From Diploscapter coronatus (lineage: Eukaryota; Nematoda; Chromadorea; Rhabditida; Rhabditidae), in the NCBI GenBank assembly GCA_964036155.1, contig OZ038423.1, forward strand, positions 41,679,249-41,743,248: DNA of 64,000 nucleotides, in the 5' to 3' direction. The position numbers and the translations under genes were made by a program. The notes beneath the pieces are model-generated. The model did no database searches. It worked only from the letters and a program-made list of their open reading frames with translations, and was not told the origin of the DNA. Below are positions 1 to 11,677 of this stretch, in pieces (within the stretch, counting starts at the first letter, position 1; every line of letters begins with the position of its first letter).

Positions 1-30
1 GAATTTATCCATTTTCTTATACACTAATAA

Positions 31-50
31 TATATATATATATATATATT
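31..50. repeat. (TA)n microsatellite
   Basis: A short run of alternating T and A lies near the left edge of the window. It is simple-sequence DNA with no evident coding role. Confidence 0.8.
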
Positions 51-107
51 TAACTTTGCACTATCCGACGTTTCTGGCAACATTTTTGAGAGAAAATTAC
101 ATGCAAT

Positions 108-146
108 TTTTCGAAGTTTGATTTTGCGACCTCAGCATTATCATCA
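108..146. repeat. Short dispersed repeat, copy 1
   Basis: About 37 bases here (beginning TTCGAAGTTTGATTTTGCGA) recur at 3604-3640 with only a few mismatches. Both copies are in non-coding DNA. They may be remnants of one dispersed element, but no boundaries or inverted ends are visible. Confidence 0.5.
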
Positions 147-231
147 AGGATGTTGGCGGTGCAGTAAAATGGCGCATCGCACCGAAAGCATCCCTGATCA
201 TGGAAAGCGATAAAAAGGTTGTTTAAGCTAA

Positions 232-369
232 GGGCCCGTTCATACTTAGTTGCAACTTGCAACTCGCTTGAAATAGCATGAGAAATGAAGAGAGCGAAAA
301 TGATGCAATCGCGCTGTCTTCACTTGCAGTGCTATTTCGAGTGAGTTGAAACTAAGTATGCACGGGCTC
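232..369. mobile_element. PIF/Harbinger-type MITE, copy 1
   Basis: This 138-base near-palindrome starts GGGCCCGTTCATACTTAG and ends with the complement of that terminus. Direct TAA flanks lie on both sides, which fits a 3-base target duplication. The internal sequence matches the element at 55850-56022 over nearly its whole length. It encodes nothing and would have needed a transposase supplied in trans. The TWA target duplication and terminal GGGC fit PIF/Harbinger, but the assignment is by inference. Confidence 0.75.
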
Positions 370-777
370 TAAAACTATATCTTATCTTCATTCACTGCAG
401 TAAAGATGTGCTCTGCGTACTTTTAGTATCATGATTTATTCCCTTCCAATTATTTCTTTCCTAACAAGTAGATGTCATTGCTGAAGCTTGGCTGGTTGCT
501 TTCCTGTCAACTCTGTCGGGTGAAATATCCAATTCAGCTACTATCATGTGATTTCCGGAATTTTGATTCTGATTCGCATTCCTACAGAATACCGATTCTT
601 GAATCTAAATATCTTATGATCTTTCACGAGGATTAGCTCTATTATTTCTCACTGTTTAGCTTATTATTTTAATTTGAAGTTGTGCTTTGGGTGATAACTT
701 GCAAACTACAAGATATTATGACAGAAGGAATAAGAAGAATATGTAGTGTAAGATAGGATATTGTATTCTACTTTTCA

Positions 778-2918
778 CTACACTATCTTTAGCCTATGTC
801 TCATTTCATGACATGATACGGTCTGCACATTTCCGCTTCGGAGATTTATGAATTCACATTTGCCAGGACATTTAATTTGAAGCCAGATTAGTCTTTATAT
901 AAATGACAGTAACTTACTCTCTGATTTCCGAATACGTAAAATGCCCATTTTGCCTGATTTAGGACCGAAACGACTACCGTCATTGTCTTCAAATATCCTG
1001 TCGCTCTGAACTTGTAGCTCATACTTTAGGTTTGATAAAGCTGTTGGTTATTTTTGCAACAATTTAAATTCAATTGATAGATCTAATCAAGTGGAAAACT
1101 TTTGAAACTTGCTTAGCAACAAAATAAAGACTAACTTTGAAAGAAAGTTGAAACTATATGAAGAGGAGATAAATAGAAAGTTGAGGACGAAGAAATCAAT
1201 CGCCAGCTGAAATTCCTTGCTCAACTTCGAGCGGCCTCCCTAAATTAACCTTTTTTAATTAACACATTTGCAAACTTTATTCTTGTTTTATCAATTCATG
1301 AACATACAAGAAATCATTTATTAGGATATAGGATTCGTCTCAGCTCAAAACTCACCCGCGGGTAAATTGCTTTTTCACTCCTCCCGCCAAGAAAAAATTA
1401 TCCGCGGGTAATTTTCACTAAAACTCACGAGTACTCGCGGGTAAGTTTTGAGCTGAGACACAAATCGTGAATTCTCAGACCAATGTAAAAGTTTATTACA
1501 TTTTGTAGTTTTATTATGTTTGAACAGCTAAAATTTATTTTAAAAAGTAACCGACCTTGGCAAGTTTGGAATTAACAAATAATTTTTCGTTCCTTTTTCT
1601 CAACTGATAAAGTTTAATCACGATCAAGAAATCTGTTATAATCAGGAAGGCAATACACACGATCTATAACCAAATCATTTAATATAACTTTACAAATTCA
1701 ATCAGACCTGTAAGACGATATTTATGCCAGAATAGATGCGATTTCCTTCTTTCTGAAAATTGGAAATTTTAATATATTCTAAAGCAGCTACGTGAAGAAT
1801 TCTCGACATTATTGTGGAACATTGTTCTTTCAAAAATAAACTAGATACAAAATAAATGGTTGAAAATGTGAATATGCATACTGTGCATGCTGTAGGTTTG
1901 AAAGTGGCGTCAAATTGATTGCAAACAACATGCTATCTTTCCGCAAAATTGGTACTTCTATTATTGTCTCAATTTCTCGACTGTTGGCAATAAGATAGAT
2001 ATCTTCATATGCGTTTTTATTCGAATGTCGAAAATTTTTCATGCTGCAATACATCCAAAATGATCACCTCCATATCATAGTTCCAATAATTGCCATCTAT
2101 ATAATATTTAAATGGGCAGCATGACGTCATTTGTGGCGCTGTTGCTCCGACTGCTAATAATGTAACTAGGAATAGCGAATACAGAGTGAATTTTAAATTG
2201 ATTCGGGAGAAAAAAGTCGGGTAACAAATGGCAGATAAATGGAAGAATGAGAACATTGGTAAACCGCCGATTAGTTCCGTGAACCAGTGCATCCCTTGTA
2301 CGAATACCACCAGAAGTTGTCCTTGTTGGCCTAAGATGTATCTTATTCGTAGTCTTAGATATGTTGCGCAATTAATTATTACAAAAAATAAATTTATATC
2401 GAAGGATGGCTGAAAGTTTTTCCCTTCAAAAAGGCGGACAGGATGAAGAAAATTGAACAACTTTTCCCTCAACCACTTACAGTGGCGGACAAAAGCTTCG
2501 GCACATGCATAATTTTCAAATCAGGCTTTCGCCGAATTATTTTGAATCGGTTCGGGTGAAGCTTGTCATGCAAGTTCAAATCAATATTTTCTATAAATAT
2601 TCAAGGTTCCAGTCGGATCGGTTCAGTTTAATCCTATAAACTGTCGATTCTAAGATGATCCTTTTATTATAATTTTTTAGTCTACCATTTCATAAACTTA
2701 CTGAAAATCGACTTTTTTGCATAGTAGCTCGGAACATTATGTATTGTACATGTGACTTGATAACTGATATTCCAAAAAAGCAACGCAGCAACATAGACGA
2801 GGATGCAACTATTTGTGAAGTTCCTCGTCATGCAGATTGCCAATAGGGCTAGGATATTTATAATGATAATTGCCAGAGTCTCGAACAGTTCCAAAATCAC
2901 TTGAAAATCTGCATCCAT
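778..2918 (-). CDS. srx-like seven-transmembrane chemoreceptor
   Basis: I assembled seven minus-strand exons: 2918-2702, 2423-2068, 1752-1708, 1663-1556, 1239-1136, 1005-918 and 822-778. All junctions have GT-AG sites and compatible phases, giving a 320-residue protein. TM1-2 lie in exon 1 and TM3-4 in exon 2, followed by a loop with paired cysteines (TSCC) and an aromatic NYW stretch. TM5 (IVCIAFLIITDFLIVIKLYQ) is in exon 4, TM6 in exon 5 and TM7 in exon 6. A short basic tail ends in LKIV. TM4 begins near FHLSAICYP, the place of the LNRLxAIxxP motif in the window's other srx-like receptors. It is probably a sensory-neuron GPCR. The subfamily is by eye; sru, srv or another serpentine class is possible. 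Intron 4 carries an inverted-repeat element (1332-1466). Exon 2 uses a GAAG acceptor. Confidence 0.72.
1332..1466. repeat. Inverted-repeat element (MITE-like) in receptor intron
   Basis: The two arms are near-complementary over about 33 bases, sharing the core TCTCAGCTCAAAACT followed by an ACCCGCG-type stretch. The CCGCGGGTA word recurs inside the element. It lies wholly within the intron between exons 4 and 5 of the receptor gene and is not needed by the reading frame. No clear target duplication is visible. Confidence 0.7.
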
Positions 2919-3317
2919 GCTTGTTCTCGTTTCTGGATAAAGAAGAAATGGTTGAATAATTTAAAATAGTTTGGTAATAAAATTAATTAAATAAAAAGAA
3001 AAAGTTTAGCTCGCCCACTTAAAATAAATTTATTAAACACGGAACTGAAATAAATGTAATAAGTAAGGAGTTTATCATATAGTGGCACATAAAATAATCA
3101 TAAGCACATGAAATTAATAAAAATGCTTTTTTACCTTTTTCAAAGTATTACAATTTCGTTTTAAAGTTTTTTAGAGGCGTGGAAATCGGAAAATTGAACA
3201 TGCAAGTATAGAATCTCACGGTAACTTTTTCACTCCCAGATATTTGTATTCGGCTTTAGTAGTTTTTTTTTTTTAAATTATTTTCTTTACACTATCGGAA
3301 TGCTAGACAGTCTGGGC

Positions 3318-3413
3318 TAGACCCAAGTTCAATTTACAATGCTTGTAAATCAATTTCTTCACGTACCACTTTTCAAAATCGGTTTACAAAGGTTGTAAGC
3401 TGAACTTGAATCC
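3318..3413. repeat. Imperfect inverted repeat
   Basis: The left arm (CAAGTTCAATTTACAATG...) is about 80% complementary to the right arm (...GTTGTAAGCTGAACTTG) across roughly 33 bases, with a short loop. It could be a decayed miniature element. It is non-coding. Confidence 0.5.
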
Positions 3414-3603
3414 AAATCCTGGAAAGAACGAGCATTAATTAAACAGATTTTGTAGCAAAAATTATAACATTAAAAAATTCAGAGAATTTTTATTTATATA
3501 AGATATTGTGGCCCCTATAAAAAAGACCGGTTTTTTTTTCTTTTCCTATCTTGCCTTCCCATACTATTTCTTAGAAAAAGTGGTGTCTTTTCCTATAAGC
3601 CTT

Positions 3604-3640
3604 CGAAATTTGATTTTGCAACCTCAGCATTGTCATATAG
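3604..3640. repeat. Short dispersed repeat, copy 2
   Basis: This near-identical partner of the repeat at 108-146 begins TTCGAAATTTGATTTTGCAA. It lies in non-coding DNA downstream of the CDF gene. Confidence 0.5.
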
Positions 3641-4282
3641 ATTAGTAATAATTATTTGATAGACTTGGGAATTTGGATATTGAAAATGTTCATATGGGCT
3701 GACCCATTGAAGAATGCGGTCCACGTCTACTTTGCTGCGTTTTAACATTTCCACGACGTGGAAATTATTGAATTAGTTCACATTTGTAGAAGTTCACTTT
3801 CATCGCGTCGACTTATTATTTTTTATTTCGCGAACTATTCTCCCAATCATTCACACAAAAATATTAAACTGTTTAAAATCAAAACGATATTCGATTTATT
3901 GCTTTGGCGATTTTAATTAGGCTATTCGGTCAATTTAACGATAGGGATGAGATCATTTTGATGCAGCTCAGGACGAGATAAGACGCATAATTGCACAGAA
4001 ATGGAATAAAAATTAAATGTCATGAACAAAACGAGAAAAAGACACATGAAGCATAAGTGATCATGATGTAATAGAAAATGATGAAATAAATTTACAAATG
4101 CACATTATGACCCCGAAATAATACGTAGGTGCTAAATTCTGCAAGAAAAATCCGTAAATTGAAAATATTTGGAAACTATTCAATCACAATTAGGATCCGA
4201 TTCAAGAAAATTGCTGATATTATTGCAAAAAAATCACAAATAATTGGCTCATAAGGTTTCAATACTTTTGAACTCCTAAGAA

Positions 4283-6132
4283 TCACTCGGTGTACCGTCT
4301 GACGAGCATTTCGAGGTCCAATTTGCAGCAGCCGAGATTCTGCTTGTAGCATTCTTCGTCCACACAGCCTCGATAAACCTTGTCGGGCTCGTTCTCATCG
4401 GTGAAACAAGGCTCGATTATTACCTAAAAAATGGAAAATTGATTTCCTTGATGCTGATTCGTCAGAACTTACCCGTTGAGCTCCTTCCCTCTCCAGCTTG
4501 TCGTGCACATATCGTCGAACGTCTTCGTATTTATTCACTGCTTCGATTTCCCAGTCATTGTCACTCATGTTGATCTGAACGATTTTTCTTTTTAGAAAAG
4601 GTATTCTTTGAAATCTCTGTGACTAATACTCAATTCAAATAAAAAATCACCTTCATATTCATACTGATCATCACTTCGAAATATTTGCCAGGCCATATAC
4701 AAAAGGCATGAACATGTGGGCAACTCATAACATAAGGGAACTGCAATGTTGAAATTTGAAAATTGGTTTGCAGATTAAAATTGAACTCACTTTCTCTTTG
4801 ATGTCGGCCTCCAACGCTTGCTTCGAGAATATCTTCGGCGTTTCGGCAAACAGGTATGGTTTCAGAGCAATGACTGAATTTAGAATTCACGACGCATATT
4901 TGACAGTTTACGAGGACTCACATGCTTTCCAGATGATGGCGTAGTATATGAGGCACAGTATTACTGAAGTGAGAGGTTCAAGTTGCTCGTTGAAAAAGGC
5001 GGGAATCATTTCTGACGGGACGAAACGACGCAGACAATAGGAACCTGAATTTGTGAGATGGTGAAAAAAATCCGACATTTGTTAGGTAGTCGCTTTAGTG
5101 GAATGGAAGGTAGTACACACTGGAGAAAATTTTTACCGTGTGCATTAAGTTCTCATTTCCACATTCAATAGCTTTAATTTATCGCGAAATCTCTGCTTAC
5201 CGATTATCGTCAACGGCGTGAGTGTGTACAAAATTGCAGCTTTAGCCCAATGAAGTTTGAGAGTTGGTAATTTTGAGAAACTCGCCAGACCAAGCCGAAT
5301 TGCTAGATCAGCTATTGCAACATATACGTAAATTCCTGAATTCAATTTTATTTTTCTGCAATTGGTTGAGGCTTACGATATTCAAAATCAGTCAGCATAT
5401 GGCCATGATCGTCTACAGGCACTTCGATTAATGATCCATTGCTATGGGCATGATGAGAATGTTTCGCTGCCTCGTGCATGGCTAATGTTTCATTCACTTC
5501 CAGCTCGTCTTCACTGTAATCTTCACTGATATTCGTGATTTCTTCCAGCGAATGTGTCAGATTTAGGAATAGCATTGCACAATATACGACTAGGCCGCAA
5601 ATCCTGAAAATTAGTCTCTTTTTTCATGAAAAAAGGCTTTTTCCACCTGTACAATAATCCTATTGCATTATCCTCGTAGGAATAGCTGTGATTGATCATC
5701 ACAATAAGCAACATCAAGGTGTTCGCTAGAAGAATATTCGACAATGGAGTATGCCATAATACGCTCAATGAAAACTAAAAATAAATTATTCAAATCTAAA
5801 AATCGCTTAAGACTTTTCTTTCTGATAGCTTGGTGAAGATTAAACTCGAAAATATTTGATCTACTGCAATGATTGCATTGTTCAATGACAATCTTAATGT
5901 CGTAAGGCTGATGAAATGAGGTCAAAAATCGATTGTACTTCGTTGGCCCTTCGGTTAATTTTTTGATTGGTAAATGATAATTATTGATAAAAAATAGTCA
6001 AAAGTATACCAATTGTGAGCTAAAATTAAGAGAAAAAATAGGTGAAGAAGCATAGAAAAATAAAATGGTCACCTCAGCTATCAATAGCAGAAAAAGTATC
6101 CAGTAGTGCCATGATGCTTTCAGCGGTATCAT
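4283..6132 (-). CDS. Divergent SLC30/ZnT-family cation diffusion facilitator
   Basis: Nine minus-strand exons join in frame to 362 residues: 6132-6073, 5774-5647, 5603-5377, 5335-5201, 5044-4922, 4873-4791, 4740-4651, 4574-4473 and 4423-4283. The order is N-terminal membrane helices, a His-bearing loop (KHSHHAHSNG, about residue 105), two more helices, then a cytosolic domain with the CDF signature VHAFCIWPGKYFEVMISM. It ends with VIIEPCF and a Cys-rich tail (GC..EC...LGCC) as in ZnT1. CDF proteins move zinc or related ions out of the cytosol. The expected H-x3-D pairs are missing in TM2 (LWHTPLSNILLA) and TM5 (VAIADLA), so transport may be lost or altered. A SUR-7-like role in worm Ras signalling is possible but unproven. 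TTTTAG lies 8 bases before the start ATG and could be a trans-splice acceptor. A longer exon 1 through 6009 would also keep the frame. Confidence 0.75.
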
Positions 6133-9100
6133 TTTATGATCTAAAAGTGAAAATGAACGAGCATGGAGTTTTTCAAAAGCTATAATTTTAAAATTATCAC
6201 TTTCATTTGTGCTTTTGCTTCCTGACAAAGAATGATATTTTGTATCAAAAAAGTCGGATTGGTATGAAAGGTTAGAAGCAAACGGACAATGAAACACTAG
6301 GAAAACCGTCAAAATATGCGTATTCACGGCGACAATGAATAACAGTGTTGTACCTCGAATCAGATGAGTATGTGATGAGCGGGACATTGAAAGGTCGAAA
6401 AGGGGAAGGAATGGAGGAGTAGCAAAAAGAGGCAGACAAAGAGATCCACGAGAGTGAAAGGGGAAGGGGGCAGTGGAAATAGACACAGAACTGACAAAAT
6501 AATATGTGAATGATATGAAAGAGGGGAAAAATCATTAGATAAGGATGCAGCAAAGGCAGAGCGACACGAGACAAGGAGAACAGGAGAATGAAAAATACAA
6601 GCAGTGACAGTTGGGATGGAGTGATAGCAAGCAGCAGGTGTCATTAAGCCGCTCTATGATATGAAGTCCTACAAGTATACCGAACTGTTGGACTTACTCG
6701 GCGAGAATAGAAAAATTGTTATTGGAGTTCTTTGAAGAATGAAACAAATTAACGTGCAAGAAAATTTGTAGCTTAAATTGGTGTAGATAGAAATTAGTTA
6801 CTTGCTTTTTCTCTGATTTGAAAATTTCATTGCAAGAATGTACAAATTCAAATGTACAGCTTTTTATAGCGAGCAATATCTTTTGGGAGGTGACTGCATT
6901 TTATTGATTCGATTGAAAATTTCGATCGAAATCTTTGTGACGTTAATTCAGAATTATGCAAAGCAGCGACAAATGGAACAATCGAGTCATGATTTTTCTA
7001 TTACCGACATCAACTTTTATTCTATTTTAAAATAGGTTTCGGGATAATTGAACGAAGACTTGCACTTGAATTTTCAGCGGAAGCTTGAAACAAGATTAGC
7101 GAAAAGCTTCTAGAACAATTTGAATTTAGGGTCACTTGATGATTTTTAAATACGATTTTTGAAGCAGACTAATCAATTAATCATTTTAGGTAGCTTTACG
7201 AATGGGGATAATTCAGATATATTCGATTTTTAATTTCGAAAATTCTGTAACGAAAGAATGCTATAATTTACAAAAAAAAAAATTAGAATGACATCCCTTA
7301 TCGATAGTCATGTCAAAATTACAATTTAGAACTGTTTCCTGCTTTGTTTAAAATTATAGTTTCAGTACAGGAATTGTGTTAGATTTGGTGCGAGAAATTT
7401 TAGCAAATGATTTTGTCCAGACTGAATGAAGATCTTGCCAATGATCGACTACTTGAAACAAGATAAAAGGAACTACAAGTCGATGCATGGAATTAGCGTG
7501 TTGTTTGCAACCGAAATGGCTTTTGACACCTATCGATATTACGCAAATCACATTTTTCATATTCGAATTTTTGCATCGTTTATTTTGTCTCAAGTAATCG
7601 GTAATTAACAATAGTTTTTGATCCAAGTCTGGTTTGAAATCGGGAATGAGACAGAATTGGGATTGAAAAGTCACAATTGCCTCTCAAAATTTTTAGAGTT
7701 GAAGTTTCATCACTTCTCTGTTTGAATGCATGAAGAATGAACGATAGTTCGGCTAATTTCACAAAGATTTTTTAATCCCGGAGCAATTAGGAATAAAATT
7801 TGTAAAAAAAATCGATTAAAAGATTGGAACCTCTTAAAGATGTGGAAGTGTGAAAGCGCGTGTTGAAATACGGACGGCTTATCACTTGGAGAGGAAAATG
7901 GAAATCTGTGAATAAATAAAAAATGAAGCTGAAGTGGAATTGAGTCAGCATTTGCAATGGAAATGGTCATAAAAATGCAGGAAAAGAGCTATGAAACCGA
8001 CGAAATCAAATGTCAACACCGCGGCAGAGCAGAGGGATGAAGCGATGAAGGAATACAGACAGAAACAGAACAGAGCAAGGACAGTGGATAGGGGCAAGAG
8101 GTTGGAAGAAATTAGGAAGGAGAAAGGATGGAAGGAGAAATGACAGTTGCATGACAGGCAGACATATCGATTAGAGCAAATATCCCTGGAAGATGGAGAC
8201 GTTTTTGGAATGATCCACTAGTGATCACTTATTTTCTTCGTGGATGAAATAGTGACCGAAGTCAAGATTTTGGTAGACTATTGAAAGATGAAAAGAACTG
8301 AATAAACGGGCTGAATTTGCTTGATTTATGAAAATAACAACGAACTGAATGATAATCGACTAATTTTTCATCGAAATCAAAAATTATAAAATTCAGCAAG
8401 AAAATAATGACGAATTTGCGACGAGTTCGAAATAAAATCAGCAAATTTGCGGAATGCCTTCATCATTTTCGCGCTGTTTCTCTCGATTCTTTCCTGCAAG
8501 ATTTCCGTAAAATCGATACTCCGTTTGTCTGTTTCTTTTGTCATTGCACGTTCGAGTTTTCGAAATATTGTCTAGTCAAAAGATAGAGAATATGAAAACA
8601 CAACTATCAATGAATATCTGAAATTTCAAAGCTAATAATTAGAAAACTGCATTTTGATTACGAAATAATTATAGAGCGGCTAGGAAATGCGTAAATGATC
8701 AAATCGTGCCTGATGCAAAGTAATACGTCACTTTGATATTTTTAGAACGGAAAATGATACATGTAAACGGATAAAAATAGCTAAATAGATCTGCATAGCT
8801 TTGAAAAACATCAAAAAGTGCGCAATTTGGAGCTAATCCTTTGGGAGTCCGCGATTAGTCGGACTACGCTGCAAATTTCGCGCACATCTTTTGAGAGCGC
8901 TATTTTGTCCTTGGCTATAGACTGCTCGCTTCTTTGTTCTCTCTGCATTTTCTATTCTCTATCTGGCATGTTTTCGTTCTTTTCTCTTTCAGCTTTTCTC
9001 TATTTTCATCAACTCTCCATCTCTCTGTCCCTCTCAATTTCATCTTCTCTTTCCATGCTTTCTCAGCTTCTCCCGTCTATCCACGCATCAGCTGCAAGCA

Positions 9101-11677
9101 AGGCCAGGGCCAAGCATAGCAAATGCTCTCCCATCTCTGTCTATTATTTCATCCTTCGAGACATTCTCGCATTGATGCATTTCGTCCAGAACGTTCCAAA
9201 GCGTGGGATGTTGTTTTCCGATTCCTTGACTCGCTCCCTTCCTCGTTTTTGCGCGCCGTGTCTTATCACTAGCCAGTGCAATTCAATGCTCTTTTAATCA
9301 TTCAATCAGATCATTTATTCGATCACGAGTTCACGTTTCTGTCGCACTTTGCATCATGGCTCTTAGAATAACTCATGTTTATATTGTTTTGACATTTCTG
9401 CCGAAATTTCGATGATTCAATACGTTGTGCCTTACTTCATCATTTTAACAAAGTTTGGAATATTTTTATTTACGTCGCTTAGTCCTGCGAGATCATACAT
9501 TATTCAGCAAAGTATTTAGAGAGTCTATCAAAGAGTTGCAAGCTTTCACATTTTCTCAGTAGCATCAATATTATCTAAAATACCTCAGAAACTCTTTTGT
9601 TATCTTTATTCACTCATCATCTATATTTTTACCATCTAAGTTCTTAAATAGTGACTATTATCTTTGTGATATGAGACAAATTTGTCAAAGAATACGCGTA
9701 TGGTGTTTTGCATATTTGATTTTTGGATTATGCAAATCAAGTCCTCCCACGTGCCTCGCATACTTTGACCCTATATCCCTCTTTATGTCATATCACAGCG
9801 ACTTTCGAAAATCACCAGCGCTTTACAGGTCAGCTAGCTATTTCGATGAAATACAGTTCATAACTGTCGCTAATTTTACCGCTTATTCCTAACATTCGCT
9901 TCTAATTTTCTGTCATTTTGCCGTTTTATTGTTTTCTATCTCTTCTCAGTCCACATTCATGGCTTTTAACGACTTCATTATCAGCAATTATCAATTTAGT
10001 AGTTCCAGGAGTGTAGAAAAGTAAGTCGTGTAGGTCGTAAAATTATCAGTTTTGAATGCCATATTGAAGTAGAAAATTCGTAGACTTTATCGGCCAAAGT
10101 ATGGCAAATCAATCAAACTCTGGAATTGACTAGGGTCTTTGAGTATGTCGAACTTTAAAAGGTGTCCCCATGTGATGTGTGGCACTGACAAGTATGTATA
10201 GGCATTGGTAATTTTCTGCACGAGACTTTCGGACATTTCTCACTTCTACTGGGGACATTACACATCGTTTCCCTATCGTTTTCATATAAGGCTATCAAAT
10301 CAAACAGGTTCCTTATTTCCTGCATTCGATTCTTCGGTTCCAAATGCAGACATTTGAAAAACGATCCGCGACCTTTGTCACATTATTTTCTATTTGTTTA
10401 TCTATAACACTTGGCATGCTAAATTGGTGATTTCATCGAACATTTTCTCGAAAACATTGCTAGACTTCATCGTCAACAACCAAGCATCCACATCTTCTTT
10501 TCTTGACGATCATTTACATTCCGCTCATATCTCAACTAAATTTTACCCACTTAGCGATATCTTCATTCCAAAAATAAGCTCAAAACTTTCTTAATTTACT
10601 TGTAATGCGATACTTGGTGTGTGCGAGGCTGTAATTTTTTGCGGTTAAATTACAAAAATATCTCATTTATAGCCAAAAGTCCGAAATTTCTCGTAAAATC
10701 ATGCTCTGTTTGACTTTTTCGTATTTGTTGACAGAAAGACTTGCGTGTGGCGCTCTACGTTCGTTCTCCGAGTGATTGTGAGCTATCGCCTGATACCTAC
10801 TTTTCCAAACTCTCTTTCGTCTTTATCACCGATTCCCTGCAGCTTTTCCCTCTCCAATGCCCCTTGCCCCCCTGTTTTCCGTCTCTTGTCGCCGTCTTCT
10901 TTTTCAGTGTCACCTCAGCTTTCAACCCCTCACTTTTTCATCTGTCTCGTCTCATTTTCCATTCTCTTTTTTTCTATTTTGTCCAAAGCTTACAAACCTT
11001 TTTCCTCTTTTAGAACTAATGAAGAGTTCTATTAGTTCTTCGAAGCCATAGAATTGTGTTCCCTAACAATTGAAACGATCTCTGCTTCTTGCACTCGAGT
11101 TTCTCAAAGCGCGAAATGTCTTGCATTTTGTACGAGATTTCGTTTGGGCAAGAATTTGAAAGTACAGATTGAATGATAAAAAACCTGAGCCACCATAAAT
11201 ATCGAATTTTTGCATTAAAGTTAGAAAAGATATCTTTAAAAAAGTGATATTTCTTATAGTGCGAGTGCAAGTCTAGGAAAATGAATAATTTTATTCCATT
11301 TGGTCATTAGCTTATGATTTTTAGAGCCTTGATTCTAGATGTAGGTTCAATAAAAATTTTGACAACTTCTTTATGAATTTCAATTTCAATATGCTAATTT
11401 TTTATTATTATTTTTTTCTGAAATGACTATTTTCCATGATCTGAAAATGATTCATAATTTCTTCATCACTCATTTGTCACCTTTATTATTTCTCCAGTTT
11501 TTTTTTTAATTCTTGCAAAATTTCATTCATCTTCCACATTTGATTCATTCACATTTTCAGGCATCTAATAATTTTTCTAGAAGTGCTCATTCACATGAAG
11601 CATGTGTTATATTTTTCTATGAACAACTCCTAAAATATGTCATTTTAGGAAAAAAAATCACTAATATTTGATTGAAA
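6133..11677. other. Long intergenic region with pyrimidine/purine-skewed blocks
   Basis: This lies between divergently transcribed genes: CDF (-) on the left and 5'-nucleotidase (+) on the right. It has purine-rich blocks at about 6360-6640 and 8030-8160, and pyrimidine-rich blocks at about 8900-9130 and 10790-11010. The blocks leave several frames open on one strand, but no splice-consistent protein emerges. The 6360-6640 block is pyrimidine-rich when read toward the CDF gene, and the 10790-11010 block when read toward the nucleotidase gene. They may therefore mark promoter or 5' leader regions. Nothing else is recognisable. Confidence 0.4.

Larger units (their letters stand above)
1..777. 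other. Gene-free left edge, mostly repeat-derived
   Basis: This stretch lies downstream of the minus-strand receptor gene that ends at 778. It holds the (TA)n run, a Harbinger-type miniature element (232-369) and one copy of a short dispersed repeat (about 108-146). A minus-strand ORF over 50-262 is made of this repeat and of transposon-end sequence, so I do not call it a gene. The rest shows no splice-supported coding signal. Confidence 0.5.
2919..4282. other. Intergenic DNA between receptor and CDF gene
   Basis: This AT-rich stretch lies upstream of the minus-strand receptor and downstream of the minus-strand CDF gene. It contains an imperfect inverted repeat (about 3318-3413) and the second copy of the short dispersed repeat (3604-3640). 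I see no coding exon with usable splice sites. The proximal part, 2919-3250, would hold the receptor promoter, but no motif stands out. Confidence 0.4.

Noticed and set aside
50..262. 70-codon minus-strand ORF
   Set aside because: Built from a dispersed repeat plus the end of the MITE at 232-369.
2108..2371. 87-codon minus-strand ORF
   Set aside because: An out-of-frame shadow of receptor exon 2 (2423-2068).
8818..9297. 159-codon plus-strand ORF
   Set aside because: It spans a pyrimidine-rich block giving Ser/Leu/Phe runs. A second frame is open over the same bases, and there is no motif or splice context.
10155..10343. 62-codon Cys-rich minus-strand ORF
   Set aside because: It has no signal peptide or start context, no exon partners, and cysteine spacing unlike any peptide family I know.
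10741..11051. Three overlapping plus-strand ORFs of 64-96 codons
   Set aside because: All three frames are open at once because the DNA is pyrimidine-rich. It is better read as an upstream leader block of the nucleotidase gene.
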